Part shown: positions 9,737-19,272 of the stretch, piece after piece
Numbering within the stretch: the stretch's first letter is position 1
Layout: the number at the start of each line of letters is the position of its first letter
The notes under the pieces: model-generated
Databases searched by the model: none
The model's input: only the letters and a program-made list of their open reading frames with translations
Told to the model about the DNA's origin: nothing
Position numbers and translations under genes: made by a program
From: a bacterium
GTDB taxonomy: Bacteria; Patescibacteriota; Minisyncoccia; UBA6257; JAGOQP01
Reading direction: 5' to 3'
Assembly: GCA_021844025.1 (NCBI GenBank)
Contig: JAKBUF010000003.1
Location: 1 to 49,887 of the forward strand
DNA length: 49,887 nt

Positions 9737-10189
9737 ATGATATTCTTTTTTATTTCCGTCGCTATCACGATATTTTTTATCTCTCTAGTTGTTCACGTTA
9801 CCCTACAGAGAAAAAAAATAAGAAAACACCGTGCAATCGAAATGCTTATTTGTGCTGTTGGTTGTGTTGTGGTAAGTGTTCCTTATGTTGTCTATGTAAT
9901 TTTTTTTTCTGGCGCATCTCTTCTTGATCCAGTTCTTACCACGGCACTTATCAACGCACTTGCTGTTATTATCCTATTTCTCAGTAGCATGATGGCTGCT
10001 GAGAGCGCTGAGAGAGCGTTTGCATTTGAAATATTTTTATCCTCCATTATTGTTGTGTTCTCGTTTATTATCTTTGATGATATGTCTCTTGCTGGTGGTG
10101 GAGCCTTTGTTTTTGTTCTTGCCACCCTTCATTTTCTTGGGCGTGTGGGGGCAAATATGATTATCATGACAAGAAAATATAGTATGTAG
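9737..10189 (+). CDS. hypothetical multi-pass membrane protein inserted between rpsJ and rplC
   Basis: 150-aa hydrophobic ORF with GAGGAGG Shine-Dalgarno. Confidence 0.65.
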   Translation: MIFFFISVAITIFFISLVVHVTLQRKKIRKHRAIEMLICAVGCVVVSVPYVVYVIFFSGASLLDPVLTTALINALAVIILFLSSMMAAESAERAFAFEIFLSSIIVVFSFIIFDDMSLAGGGAFVFVLATLHFLGRVGANMIIMTRKYSM

Positions 10190-10283
10190 TTAATTTTTTT
10201 AGTGGCCTTTATACAGAGGTCACTAATTTATTATGAAGATTGGTGGCAACCGTTTCCCGCTCATTTATTGTTAATAAGTTGGG

Positions 10284-10312
10284 TTGACAAGATGTGGTTC
10301 ATTTGCTACACT
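10284..10312 (+). promoter_or_regulatory. promoter upstream of rplC
   Basis: TTGACA-17-TACACT. Confidence 0.65.
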
Positions 10313-10393
10313 TCTTTGGCGTATTTATAGCGTTACAAACTTTATTGAAGTAGCTCGGATACGCTATCCGACGCTTTTCTTTTTTAGAAAAAC

Positions 10394-11008
10394 ATGGCTT
10401 TCATTATTGGCAAAAAAATCAAAATGGATCAGTTGTGGTCAGAGAATGGAAGAGTAACCCCGGTTACTCATTTGAGCGTTGGTCCTGTAGTGATTACCCA
10501 GATAAAAACTAAAGAAAAAGATGGATATGATGCGTTTCAGGTTGGATACGACTCTTCAATTAAAAAGGTTTCAAAGCCGATCGCAGGACATCTTAAAAAG
10601 AGTGGAGAAAAATTATTCCGTATTTTTAAAGAATTTAAATCATCTGATACTAACGCGCATGCAGTGGGAGATACCATTGATGTTTCTGTTTTTAAGGTAG
10701 GAGATACATTAAAAATTACCGGAGAAGAAAAAGGACGCGGGTTTCAAGGTGTAGTGAAACGACATGGATTCCATGGGGGCCCGAAAACTCACGGACAAAA
10801 AAATCGGTTACGTGCCCCAGGATCATTGGGAGCTACCGCTCCGCAGCGTGTTTTAAAAGGAAAAAAAATGGCGGGCAGAACCGGAAATGAAACTGTTACT
10901 TTGCGCAGAGTTCCCGTGATTGCGGTTGATGCAGAGAAAGGAATTCTAACGGTAAAAGGAGCAGTTCCTGGTAATGCGCGCAAGCTTGTTTTTATACAAA
11001 CCATGTAA
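10394..11008 (+). CDS. rplC: 50S ribosomal protein L3
   Basis: GVVKRHGFHGGPKTHGQKNRLRAPGSLG. Confidence 0.97.
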   Translation: MAFIIGKKIKMDQLWSENGRVTPVTHLSVGPVVITQIKTKEKDGYDAFQVGYDSSIKKVSKPIAGHLKKSGEKLFRIFKEFKSSDTNAHAVGDTIDVSVFKVGDTLKITGEEKGRGFQGVVKRHGFHGGPKTHGQKNRLRAPGSLGATAPQRVLKGKKMAGRTGNETVTLRRVPVIAVDAEKGILTVKGAVPGNARKLVFIQTM

Positions 11009-11009
11009 T

Positions 11010-11675
11010 ATGAAGCAAATTTCTGTTTTAAATAATCAAATGAAAGAAGTTGAAAAAATCGCTGTTCCCGAGCGTATGTTTGGCGCAAAATGGAATGCAG
11101 ATTTAGTTCATCAGGCAGTGGTAACCCAACAAGCAAATAGCCGTAACATTGTTGCTCACGCAAAGGATCGTTCGGAGGTTTCTGGGGGAGGTAAAAAACC
11201 GTGGAAACAAAAAGGTACGGGGCGTTCACGTCATGGTTCTATTCGTTCACCGTTATGGAGTGGTGGTGGAGTGACCCATGGCCCGTTGAAAGATAAAGTG
11301 TACGCGAAGAAAATAAATAAAAAAATGAAGAATGCGGCGTTATTTAGTGTTCTTTCTAAGAAACTCGCCGATAGTCAGTTGTTGGTTCTTGATTCTTTTC
11401 TCTCAGATAAAGCAAAGACACTAAAAACCAAAGATGCGCTTGCGTCTATTTCGCCAGTTATAAAAAATACACGAGCCTTGTTAATAGCTGGGATTGCCCA
11501 CAAGGCATTGCATACTGCTCTACGTAATATTCCTAAAGTTTCTTGTATCTCTTCTGCTTCGGTGAATGTATACGATGTTTTGAACGCGCACACCGTTGTT
11601 TTTGAAAAAGATTCAATCACTGAATTGGTCGCGCGATATAGTAAAAAATTACCTTCCGCAGCGGACACTAAATAA
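11010..11675 (+). CDS. rplD: 50S ribosomal protein L4
   Basis: GGGKKPWKQKGTGRSRHGSIRSPLWSGGG; internal ATG start at 11010. Confidence 0.95.
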   Translation: MKQISVLNNQMKEVEKIAVPERMFGAKWNADLVHQAVVTQQANSRNIVAHAKDRSEVSGGGKKPWKQKGTGRSRHGSIRSPLWSGGGVTHGPLKDKVYAKKINKKMKNAALFSVLSKKLADSQLLVLDSFLSDKAKTLKTKDALASISPVIKNTRALLIAGIAHKALHTALRNIPKVSCISSASVNVYDVLNAHTVVFEKDSITELVARYSKKLPSAADTK

Positions 11676-11683
11676 TCATTGAT

Positions 11684-12049
11684 ATGGCGTTATTTAATAA
11701 AAAACAACAAACCGTTTCAAAGACTACTTCCCAGACAAAGTCCGATGGAAGTCTTACCCATAAACCGGCTCGTTTCGGTGCGGTTTTGCGTCCTCGGGTT
11801 ACTGAAAAAGCTTTCCGTGTTGCAGAACATAATCAATATGTATTTGATATTGATCGCTCTGTTTCAAAACAAGAAGCCGCAAAGCAAATCGCTGCATTAT
11901 ATGGAGTAACCGTTGTTCGATCTCAAGTGGTTCGTACGAAAGGAGTAAAGCCAAGTCTGCGAGGTTTGGCAGGAGGTTCAGTTTCTTATAAAAAAATTAT
12001 TATTACGGTCGCAAAAGGTCAGCAAATTGATATAACCGGTAAAGCATAA
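11684..12049 (+). CDS. rplW: 50S ribosomal protein L23
   Basis: RPRVTEKAFRVAEHNQYVFDIDRSVSKQEAAKQIAALYGV. Confidence 0.95.
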   Translation: MALFNKKQQTVSKTTSQTKSDGSLTHKPARFGAVLRPRVTEKAFRVAEHNQYVFDIDRSVSKQEAAKQIAALYGVTVVRSQVVRTKGVKPSLRGLAGGSVSYKKIIITVAKGQQIDITGKA

Positions 12050-12051
12050 CT

Positions 12052-12891
12052 ATGAAAAAGTTTTCTCCCAGCACTCCTTCTCGTCGTCATATGACGGTTG
12101 TGGAATATCAAAAAATGTTAACCTCAAAAAATCCTGAGCGTTCTCTTACGATTAAATTACCAACTCACGCAGGGCGCAATCATAGTGGACGTATTACCAT
12201 GCGTCATCAGGGGGGAGGAAATAAGAAACTATATCGATTAGTTGATTTCAAGCAGCAAGAATTAAATGTTCCTGCGAAGGTTGTTTCTATTGAGTACGAT
12301 CCATATCGTAGTGCTTGTATTGCTTTAATTTCATATCGTAATGGAAAAAAGAGCTATATACTTTCTTCTTCTGGTATGCGCGTAGGGGATCAAATTCTTA
12401 CCGCGCCCAAAGCTCCTTTAAAAGAAGGCAATCGTATGCTCTTGCAGAATATTCCAGTTGGTTATATGGTATACAACGTTGAAATGCGTCCTGGAAAAGG
12501 AGGACAATTTGCAAAATCTGCTGGATCATATGCAGAAATTTTGGCTCACGATGAAGGATATACTACCCTCAAGATGCCCTCAGGAGAAAATCGTAAAGTA
12601 TTATGGGAGGGATATGCTTCAGTGGGACAGGTTTCAAATATTGATTATGCTTTAATGAATTTAGGAAAAGCTGGTCGTTCACGCTGGTTGGGTATCCGTC
12701 CCACCGTTCGAGGAACTGCTATGAACCCAGTTGACCATCCGTATGGAGGAGGAGAGGGTAAACAGAAACGAGGAACCAAGCGTCCTAAGACTTTGTGGGG
12801 TAAGGTTACCGGTGGTCGCAAGACGCGCAATCCGAAAAAATGGTCAAATACACTTATTGTGAAACGAAGATTAAAAAAGAAAGCTAAATAA
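12052..12891 (+). CDS. rplB: 50S ribosomal protein L2
   Basis: GRSRWLGIRPTVRGTAMNPVDHPYGGGEGK. Confidence 0.98.
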   Translation: MKKFSPSTPSRRHMTVVEYQKMLTSKNPERSLTIKLPTHAGRNHSGRITMRHQGGGNKKLYRLVDFKQQELNVPAKVVSIEYDPYRSACIALISYRNGKKSYILSSSGMRVGDQILTAPKAPLKEGNRMLLQNIPVGYMVYNVEMRPGKGGQFAKSAGSYAEILAHDEGYTTLKMPSGENRKVLWEGYASVGQVSNIDYALMNLGKAGRSRWLGIRPTVRGTAMNPVDHPYGGGEGKQKRGTKRPKTLWGKVTGGRKTRNPKKWSNTLIVKRRLKKKAK

Positions 12892-12916
12892 TAACACAAT
12901 AGAAAACCAATAACGT

Positions 12917-13210
12917 ATGTCACGAAGTTCAAAAAAAGGACCATATATTGATCCAAATATTGAGAAGAAGATTTCAAAACAAAAACCTGACGATGGGCCT
13001 ATTAAAACGTGGTCTCGTAGTTGTGCCATTTCTCCCGAAATGGTTGGATACACTTTTATGGTTCACAATGGAAAGAATTTTATTTCAGTAAAGCCAACTG
13101 AAGAAATGATCGGGCATAAGTTGGGTGAATTTTCTCCGACACGCAAATTTACTCGTCATGGTGGTAAAATGCAAAAAGAATTAGAAAAGAAAACAACTGA
13201 AACAAAATAA
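12917..13210 (+). CDS. rpsS: 30S ribosomal protein S19
   Basis: [10 protein letters not shown] and [19 protein letters not shown]. Confidence 0.97.
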   Translation: MSRSSKKGPYIDPNIEKKISKQKPDDGPIKTWSRSCAISPEMVGYTFMVHNGKNFISVKPTEEMIGHKLGEFSPTRKFTRHGGKMQKELEKKTTETK

Positions 13211-13222
13211 TAACGGACTTTT

Positions 13223-13786
13223 ATGAAGCAATCATCTCGCATTATTTCACCAGCATCATCTAAAATCGCAACAGCTCGTTTGCGCCATCTTCGTATGGCT
13301 CCTCGAAAAGTTCGTTTGATTGGTAATATTATCAAACGTATGCCCGTAGGCGAGGCCGAGGCTCAGTTATTAGTACATGCACGACGAGCATCTGATCCTA
13401 TGTTGAAATTGCTTCGTTCAGCGATTGATAACGCAAAGAAAAGTGGGCTTGATATAGCTAAAACAATTGTAAAAGAAGTCCGTACTGATAAGGGACCTAT
13501 GTTGAAACGTTGGATGCCCCGAGCGCAGGGACGTGCGACTCCTATTCATAAACATACCAGTCATATTAGTATGATTCTACAAGAGACTGAACAAATAGTT
13601 GCGACGCGTTTTGTGCCGGGAAAGCGGGTAAAAAAGAAAGAGCACGAACATGAACATGAACACGATCATTCTTCTAAAAAGCAATCTAGTAAGGATAAGG
13701 AACATCGAGAAGATGAAGTAAAAACAGAAGTAAAAACAAAAGATAAAGGATTTTCGCAAAAAATGTTTCAAAGAAAATCCGTTTAA
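13223..13786 (+). CDS. rplV: 50S ribosomal protein L22 with long charged His-rich C-terminal extension
   Basis: L22 core (RMAPRKVRLIGNIIK ... MPRAQGRATPIHKHTSHI) then KKKEHEHEHEHDHSSKKQSS... tail. Confidence 0.95.
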   Translation: MKQSSRIISPASSKIATARLRHLRMAPRKVRLIGNIIKRMPVGEAEAQLLVHARRASDPMLKLLRSAIDNAKKSGLDIAKTIVKEVRTDKGPMLKRWMPRAQGRATPIHKHTSHISMILQETEQIVATRFVPGKRVKKKEHEHEHEHDHSSKKQSSKDKEHREDEVKTEVKTKDKGFSQKMFQRKSV

Positions 13787-13798
13787 TATTGTATTTGT

Positions 13799-14470
13799 AT
13801 GTCACAAAAGATTAAACCAACATCATTACGTATAGGTATTATTAAAGAGTGGAGTTCCCGCTGGGTTCCGCGTCGTTTTCGTTTTGGCGCATTATTACAG
13901 GAGGATCATATTTTGCGTTCGGCTATTGAAAAGAAAATTGGTTTTGCGGGTATTGATTCTATTATATTTGAACGATCAGCAGGAGTATGTAAAATTACCA
14001 TTCGTACCGCAAAACCCGGTTTGATTATTGGACGTGGAGGAAAGGGAATTGAAGAGCTCTCCGCGTTCCTTCAAAAACAATTACAGCAATTTAGATCTAG
14101 AAAAGGAATAAAAGAAGCATCAACCCTTAATATTTCTATTGAAGAAATTAAACGATATGAAATTTCAGCGACGGTGATTGCTCAGAATATTGCAGCCGAT
14201 ATGGAGAAACGTATGCCGTATCGCCGTACTATTAAGAAGTATTTGGAACGAATCATGCAGAATCGTGATGTGAAAGGAGCAAAGATAAAAGTGGGAGGAC
14301 GTCTCGATGGAGCAGAAATTGCTCGTACTGAGCAGCTTTCTTCTGGTAGTTTGCCACTCCAGACTTTGCGCGCCAATATTGATTATGGAGAAGCAACCGC
14401 ATTCACTACCTATGGAACGATTGGAGTAAAGGTCTGGGTGTATAAGGGTCAAGTATTTAAGCATTCATAA
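13799..14470 (+). CDS. rpsC: 30S ribosomal protein S3
   Basis: KH-domain GLIIGRGGKGIEEL; GAKIKVGGRLDGAEIAR. Confidence 0.97.
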   Translation: MSQKIKPTSLRIGIIKEWSSRWVPRRFRFGALLQEDHILRSAIEKKIGFAGIDSIIFERSAGVCKITIRTAKPGLIIGRGGKGIEELSAFLQKQLQQFRSRKGIKEASTLNISIEEIKRYEISATVIAQNIAADMEKRMPYRRTIKKYLERIMQNRDVKGAKIKVGGRLDGAEIARTEQLSSGSLPLQTLRANIDYGEATAFTTYGTIGVKVWVYKGQVFKHS

Positions 14471-14478
14471 TAGAACGT

Positions 14479-14898
14479 ATGTTAGCGCCTAAAAAAACAA
14501 AGTATCGTAAAGGACAAAAAGGACGCTCGCGCACGCGTGCGGTAGAGACACGGGGTATCTCGTTGAGTTTTGGTAATTTTGGGTTACAGGCTCTAAGTTC
14601 CGCGTATGTAAATGCACAACAAATTGAAGCGGTTCGTAAATCTATTTCTCATTTTACTAAACGAGGAGGAAAATTGTGGATTCGTATTTTCCCTGATAAG
14701 CCAATCACCAAGCGTCCTCCGGAATTAACTATGGGAGGTGGAAAAGGATCTCTTGATCATTATGTATTTCCCGTTAAACCTGGCCGAGTGTTGTTTGAAT
14801 TGGATGGTCTTCCGGAAAAAACAGCTCGTGAAGCATTAACACGCGCATCCTACAAACTACCAGTTAAAACTCGTATCATAGTCAAAACCAATCAATAA
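14479..14898 (+). CDS. rplP: 50S ribosomal protein L16
   Basis: MLAPKKTKYRKGQKGRSR ... KLWIRIFPDKPITKRPPE. Confidence 0.97.
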   Translation: MLAPKKTKYRKGQKGRSRTRAVETRGISLSFGNFGLQALSSAYVNAQQIEAVRKSISHFTKRGGKLWIRIFPDKPITKRPPELTMGGGKGSLDHYVFPVKPGRVLFELDGLPEKTAREALTRASYKLPVKTRIIVKTNQ

Positions 14899-14907
14899 AT
14901 TGTTTAT

Positions 14908-15111
14908 ATGAAAAAGAATTATAAAGATGAATTACGATCACGCGATGTTTCTTGGTTGGTAGCCCATACTCGAGATTTGCGAGAAAAATTAGCTCGGTTG
15001 CAATTTGATGCGCGATCCGGTAAGAATGCAAATCATAAAGAAATAAAAAATGTTCGGTTGGAAATAGCAACTACACTTACTTTTATTCACGAAAAAAGAA
15101 ACCATGTCTAA
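14908..15111 (+). CDS. rpmC: 50S ribosomal protein L29
   Basis: L29-like helix-rich ORF between rplP and rpsQ. Confidence 0.85.
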   Translation: MKKNYKDELRSRDVSWLVAHTRDLREKLARLQFDARSGKNANHKEIKNVRLEIATTLTFIHEKRNHV

Positions 15112-15409
15112 TACTACTCATATGAAAGCAAGAAAATTAATAGGTGTCGTCGTTTCCGACCGCATGGATAAAACGCGTGTAGTGGCAGTTGAGCGTTTAA
15201 TAAAACACGCTCGCTACCAGAAGTTTTTCAAAGATACAAAACGCTATAAAGTGCACGATGAACAGAACATGTTTCATGTAGGAGACACGGTTTCTATACA
15301 AGAAACTCGTCCTCTTTCCCGCGAAAAAAGATGGAAGATTGTTGAATTAATTAAAAAAGGGACCGATCAAAAAGAAGCAGAAGATAAAACAATAACCGAT
15401 ACCGAATAA
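15104..15409 (+). CDS. rpsQ: 30S ribosomal protein S17
   Basis: GVVVSDRMDKTRVVAVERLIKHARYQKFFKDTKRYKVHDE. Confidence 0.95.
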   Translation: MSNTTHMKARKLIGVVVSDRMDKTRVVAVERLIKHARYQKFFKDTKRYKVHDEQNMFHVGDTVSIQETRPLSREKRWKIVELIKKGTDQKEAEDKTITDTE

Positions 15410-15438
15410 TTTCTATATTATAACTTTATATTTAGTTT

Positions 15439-15807
15439 ATGATTCAAGAACGATCTATTTTAAAAGTTGCAGATAATTCCGGAGCGAAAACGATTCGTTG
15501 TTTTCGTATTTTGGGAGGTACCCGACATCGATATGCTCAGTTGGGAGATGTTATTGTTGCCTCTGTACAAGTCGCTGAACCAAGAAAACCGGTTGCTAAG
15601 AAAGATATTGTACAGGCTGTAGTAGTGCGTCAAAAGAATGTGTTTCGTCGTAAAGACGGATCGTATGTACGTTTTGATGAGAATGCAGCTATTTTGATTG
15701 ATGCAAAAAAAGAACCACGTGCCACCCGTGTGTTTGGTCCGATTCCTCGTGAAATTCGTGAGCGTGGATTTGAAAAAATAGTTACTATGGCAAAGGACGT
15801 TGTCTAA
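15439..15807 (+). CDS. rplN: 50S ribosomal protein L14
   Basis: MIQERSILKVADNSGAKTIRCFRILGG. Confidence 0.97.
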   Translation: MIQERSILKVADNSGAKTIRCFRILGGTRHRYAQLGDVIVASVQVAEPRKPVAKKDIVQAVVVRQKNVFRRKDGSYVRFDENAAILIDAKKEPRATRVFGPIPREIRERGFEKIVTMAKDVV

Positions 15808-15827
15808 ATTCTAATTTTAACTGATAT

Positions 15828-16079
15828 ATGAACACATTGCATATAAAGAAAGGGGATACCGTGCGGGTTCGCACTGGACGAGATAAAGGAAAAACCGGCA
15901 AGGTAATCAAGGCTCTTCCTAAAGAAAATCAGGTAATAGTTGAAGGAATCAACGTGTATAAAAAGCACGTACGTCCGCGTACCCAACAAGAAAAGGGTCA
16001 GACAGTTATGGTTCCGCGTCCTATTTCTGTGGCAAATGTGGGATCAGTTGAGAGAAATTCTAAACGTAAATCCGCATAA
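15828..16079 (+). CDS. rplX: 50S ribosomal protein L24
   Basis: KKGDTVRVRTGRDKGKTGKVIKALP (KOW motif). Confidence 0.95.
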   Translation: MNTLHIKKGDTVRVRTGRDKGKTGKVIKALPKENQVIVEGINVYKKHVRPRTQQEKGQTVMVPRPISVANVGSVERNSKRKSA

Positions 16080-16103
16080 GTATAAGGTAATTTATTGATT
16101 CCT

Positions 16104-16685
16104 ATGAAAAAAAATACACAAGATACATTTGAAAAGAATTTTGCCACGGAACTCGCGCGCGAACTTTCTATTTCCAATATTCATGCGGTTCCGTATATAG
16201 AAAAAGTGGTGGTGAATGTGGGAGTGGGACGCGCCAGTCAACAACCGTCTTTTAAAGACAAATTATTACCCGAAATTCAGAAAGAGTTAGCGTCAATCAC
16301 TGGCCAAAAACCCTCTGGACGAAGTGCTAAAAAATCAATTGCGGGATTTAAGGTGCGCGAAGGTCAGTTGATTGGGCTCTCGGTTACTTTGCGTGGATCA
16401 CGTATGTATGATTTTATTCGTAAGATTACTTCTGCGGTATATCCGCGTGTACGCGATTTTCGTGGGATAAACTTGAAAAATATAGATAAACAAGGTAATC
16501 TGAACCTCGGTTTTCGTGAACACGTGGTGTTTCCGGAAGTAGTTCCGGAGGCCTCAATGGTTTCTTTTGGATTGCAGGTTACTTTGGTGGCGCGCAATAT
16601 CAAAAATCAAGCGCAGGCTGTTGCGTTGTATAAGAAAATCGGATTTCGTTTCAAGGAGTCGGAAAAAACAACCAAGCGAAAATAA
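16104..16685 (+). CDS. rplE: 50S ribosomal protein L5
   Basis: [18 protein letters not shown] ... PRVRDFRGI. Confidence 0.96.
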   Translation: MKKNTQDTFEKNFATELARELSISNIHAVPYIEKVVVNVGVGRASQQPSFKDKLLPEIQKELASITGQKPSGRSAKKSIAGFKVREGQLIGLSVTLRGSRMYDFIRKITSAVYPRVRDFRGINLKNIDKQGNLNLGFREHVVFPEVVPEASMVSFGLQVTLVARNIKNQAQAVALYKKIGFRFKESEKTTKRK

Positions 16686-16689
16686 TTTT

Positions 16690-16875
16690 ATGGCAAAAAA
16701 ATCAGTTATTGCTCGATCAGAAAAAAAACCGAAGTTTTCAACACGTGTGGTACGCCGCTGTTTTCGCTGTGGTCGTAAACACGGATATATGCGCGACTTT
16801 GAATTATGCAGAATTTGTTTTAGAGAAATGGCGGGTCGTGGAGAGATTCCCGGTGTGCGTAAATCATCATGGTAA
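16690..16875 (+). CDS. rpsN: 30S ribosomal protein S14, zinc-binding type
   Basis: [61 protein letters not shown], CxxC...CxxC. Confidence 0.95.
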   Translation: MAKKSVIARSEKKPKFSTRVVRRCFRCGRKHGYMRDFELCRICFREMAGRGEIPGVRKSSW

Positions 16876-16885
16876 ATATTAGTCA

Positions 16886-16960
16886 TCAAGTAGAAAGTTT
16901 TAAAGTTATAAAGAAATTTTTACTTGATAACCTTAAAACTTGATAACTTTCAACTTACAC
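16886..16960 (+). repeat. self-complementary AT-rich repeat, AACTTGATAACTTT family
   Basis: AAAGTTTTAAAGTTATAAAG ... CTTGATAACCTTAAAACTTGATAACTTTCAACT. Confidence 0.6.
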
Positions 16961-17341
16961 ATGTATACTCAATTACTTACTAAAATAAAAAATGCGCAGT
17001 CATTAAAGAAAGACGTAGTGCGTGCCGCGTGCTCTAAAATGGATGAGCAGATTTTACAACTCTTGGTTGCCGAAAAGTTCATTATGGGATTTGAAAAGAA
17101 GGGGAAAAATCCAAAAAGATTTTTTGAGATTCAATTATTTACTACCCATACAAAGCATGGTATTACCGGTGTTGAGTTTGTGAGCACTCCTTCTCGTCGA
17201 GTGTATATTCCGTACGCGCGATTGCGACCAATCCGCCAAGGATATGGAATTTCTGTTGTTTCTACCTCAAAAGGAATCATGACTAATAAACAGGCACGCG
17301 TGCAGAAGGTTGGCGGACAAATTTTATTTAATATATGGTAA
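16961..17341 (+). CDS. rpsH: 30S ribosomal protein S8
   Basis: S8 C-terminus GISVVSTSKGIMTNKQAR; ATG at 16961 preferred. Confidence 0.93.
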   Translation: MYTQLLTKIKNAQSLKKDVVRAACSKMDEQILQLLVAEKFIMGFEKKGKNPKRFFEIQLFTTHTKHGITGVEFVSTPSRRVYIPYARLRPIRQGYGISVVSTSKGIMTNKQARVQKVGGQILFNIW

Positions 17342-17383
17342 GAATTTAGAGTAATCTCTAGATGTATAAAACAAATCAAACAC

Positions 17384-17929
17384 ATGTCTAAAATCGGAAA
17401 AAAACCAATAGAAATACCAGCAGGAGTCACTATTTTATTTGAAACTTCTGAGGTGGTTGTTACCGGACCGAAAGGAACCATACGTGTCATTAAGCCACGT
17501 ACTGTTGAAGTTACCCAGTCGGGTAATCAGTTGGTTCTACAACCTGCTGATGAAAATCCTCAAACAATTATGAATTGGGGAACCACCCGCTCTCTTATTG
17601 AAAACGCAATTTTGGGAGTTACCCAAGGATTTGAAAAAAAACTTGAGGTTGAGGGGGTTGGATTCAAAGTATCTATGGAAGGAACCGTACTCGTTTTAAA
17701 AGTTGGGTTTTCTCATTTGGTTAAGTTCCCAACTCCTGAAGGGATTACTATACAAGTTGATAAAAATACCATTACTGTTTCAGGAATTAATAAACAACAA
17801 GTCGGACAAACGGCAGCAGTTATTCGTAGTATTAAAAAACCTGAACCATATTTAGGTAAAGGAATTCATTATCAAGGAGAAGTTATTCGTCGTAAAGATG
17901 GTAAGAAGGCTAGTGCTACCGCAAAATAA
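17384..17929 (+). CDS. rplF: 50S ribosomal protein L6
   Basis: MSKIGKKPIEIPAGV ... EPYLGKGIHYQGEVIRRKDGKKA. Confidence 0.97.
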   Translation: MSKIGKKPIEIPAGVTILFETSEVVVTGPKGTIRVIKPRTVEVTQSGNQLVLQPADENPQTIMNWGTTRSLIENAILGVTQGFEKKLEVEGVGFKVSMEGTVLVLKVGFSHLVKFPTPEGITIQVDKNTITVSGINKQQVGQTAAVIRSIKKPEPYLGKGIHYQGEVIRRKDGKKASATAK

Positions 17930-17938
17930 AATTTAGTT

Positions 17939-18295
17939 ATGAATAATCAAAAGACAAAAGAAATTATTTGGAAAAAACGCGCGCGTCGTACTCGTGCGGT
18001 GTTACACGGTACTGCACAGCGGCCTCGGGTATCTGTTCACAAAACAAATGCATACGTATATGTTCAGTGCATTGACGACGATTCGCAAAAGACCTTGGTA
18101 AGCGCATCAACCGCTCAAGCAGATATGCGTACCGCACAAGGAAAAGAAAAGATACAAGCTGTTATTGATCGCGTTACTCTGCAATTAAAGGAAAAAGGAA
18201 TTACCTCAGCAATTTTTGATCGGGGTGCATATCGATTCCACGGTGTGGTGCGTAGCATTGCTGATGGATTGCGCTCAAAGGGTATTCGTATATAA
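17939..18295 (+). CDS. rplR: 50S ribosomal protein L18
   Basis: RPRVSVHKTNAYVYVQCIDD ... FDRGAYRFHGVVRSIADGLR. Confidence 0.95.
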   Translation: MNNQKTKEIIWKKRARRTRAVLHGTAQRPRVSVHKTNAYVYVQCIDDDSQKTLVSASTAQADMRTAQGKEKIQAVIDRVTLQLKEKGITSAIFDRGAYRFHGVVRSIADGLRSKGIRI

Positions 18296-18309
18296 CTAGT
18301 TTACCATAT

Positions 18310-18831
18310 ATGACTAATAATCAACCAACAAATCAGTTTAATTCATCAAATCGTTCACGGCGTCCTTCGCGTGGACCGCGTCCAGGTTCTACTGCTCCTA
18401 AGCGCGAACTAAAAGAAAAGACTCTTGACCTACGCAGAGTTACTCGTGTGGTAAAAGGGGGAAAGCGCTTTTCTTTTCGTTGTACGTTAATTGTGGGGAA
18501 TGAGCGGGGATTGGTAGGAGTTGGTATTGCAAAAGGATCTGATGTTGCTCAGGCAATTGATAAAGCTCGTCATGATGCGCAAAAACACACATTTACTGTT
18601 CCGTTGCGTCAGACTACTATCGCGCACGAAACTCAGGCAAAGTTTAGCGCTGCTCGTGTACTTATTAAACCAGCAAAGAAAGGATCGGGATTAAAAGCTG
18701 GTGGAGCAGTACGGAGCGTTTTACTGATGGCTGGAATTTCAGACGCATCAGCAAAATGTCTCGGAAGAACTAAAAATAAATTAACAAACGCGCTTGCGAC
18801 ACTCGAGGCACTTAAGCAATTAAAATCATAG
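18310..18831 (+). CDS. rpsE: 30S ribosomal protein S5
   Basis: RRVTRVVKGGKRFSFRCTLIVGNERGLVGVGIAKG. Confidence 0.97.
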   Translation: MTNNQPTNQFNSSNRSRRPSRGPRPGSTAPKRELKEKTLDLRRVTRVVKGGKRFSFRCTLIVGNERGLVGVGIAKGSDVAQAIDKARHDAQKHTFTVPLRQTTIAHETQAKFSAARVLIKPAKKGSGLKAGGAVRSVLLMAGISDASAKCLGRTKNKLTNALATLEALKQLKS

Positions 18832-18838
18832 ATCTACT

Positions 18839-19255
18839 ATGCGATTACACGAATTACAACCTAAAACGAAACGTCCTTCTCAAAAACGAGTAGGAAGAGG
18901 AGGGAAACGCGGAACTACTTCTGGTAAGGGACAAAAAGGACAAAAGTCTCGTGCAGGGCACAAAATACGACCCGCGCAGCGCGATTTAGTCATTCGTACT
19001 CCGAAACGAAGAGGATATAAAAATAAACCCAAGCATCCACATGCGTTTGCTTTGTCTTTGGATATTATTAATCGTTTATCTGAATCAGTTATTACCAAAG
19101 AAGTATTGGTAGAACATCGGATTATTCGTTCTGCTTCTATACCGGTTAAAGTGGTTGCAAATGGTTCTATTGAGCACGCAAAGGAGATTGTTGGATTTCC
19201 TGTTTCTGATAAAGCAGCGCAGAAGATAAAAAAATCCGGCGGCAGCATTAAATAA
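18839..19255 (+). CDS. rplO: 50S ribosomal protein L15
   Basis: KRVGRGGKRGTTSGKGQKGQKSRAG. Confidence 0.95.
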   Translation: MRLHELQPKTKRPSQKRVGRGGKRGTTSGKGQKGQKSRAGHKIRPAQRDLVIRTPKRRGYKNKPKHPHAFALSLDIINRLSESVITKEVLVEHRIIRSASIPVKVVANGSIEHAKEIVGFPVSDKAAQKIKKSGGSIK

Positions 19256-19272
19256 TTTTTGATTTACGATTT

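Noticed and set aside
13640-13665. GAACATGAACATGAACAC as a DNA-level tandem repeat or regulatory array
   Set aside because: It is explained by the EHEHEHEH coding run in the L22 tail
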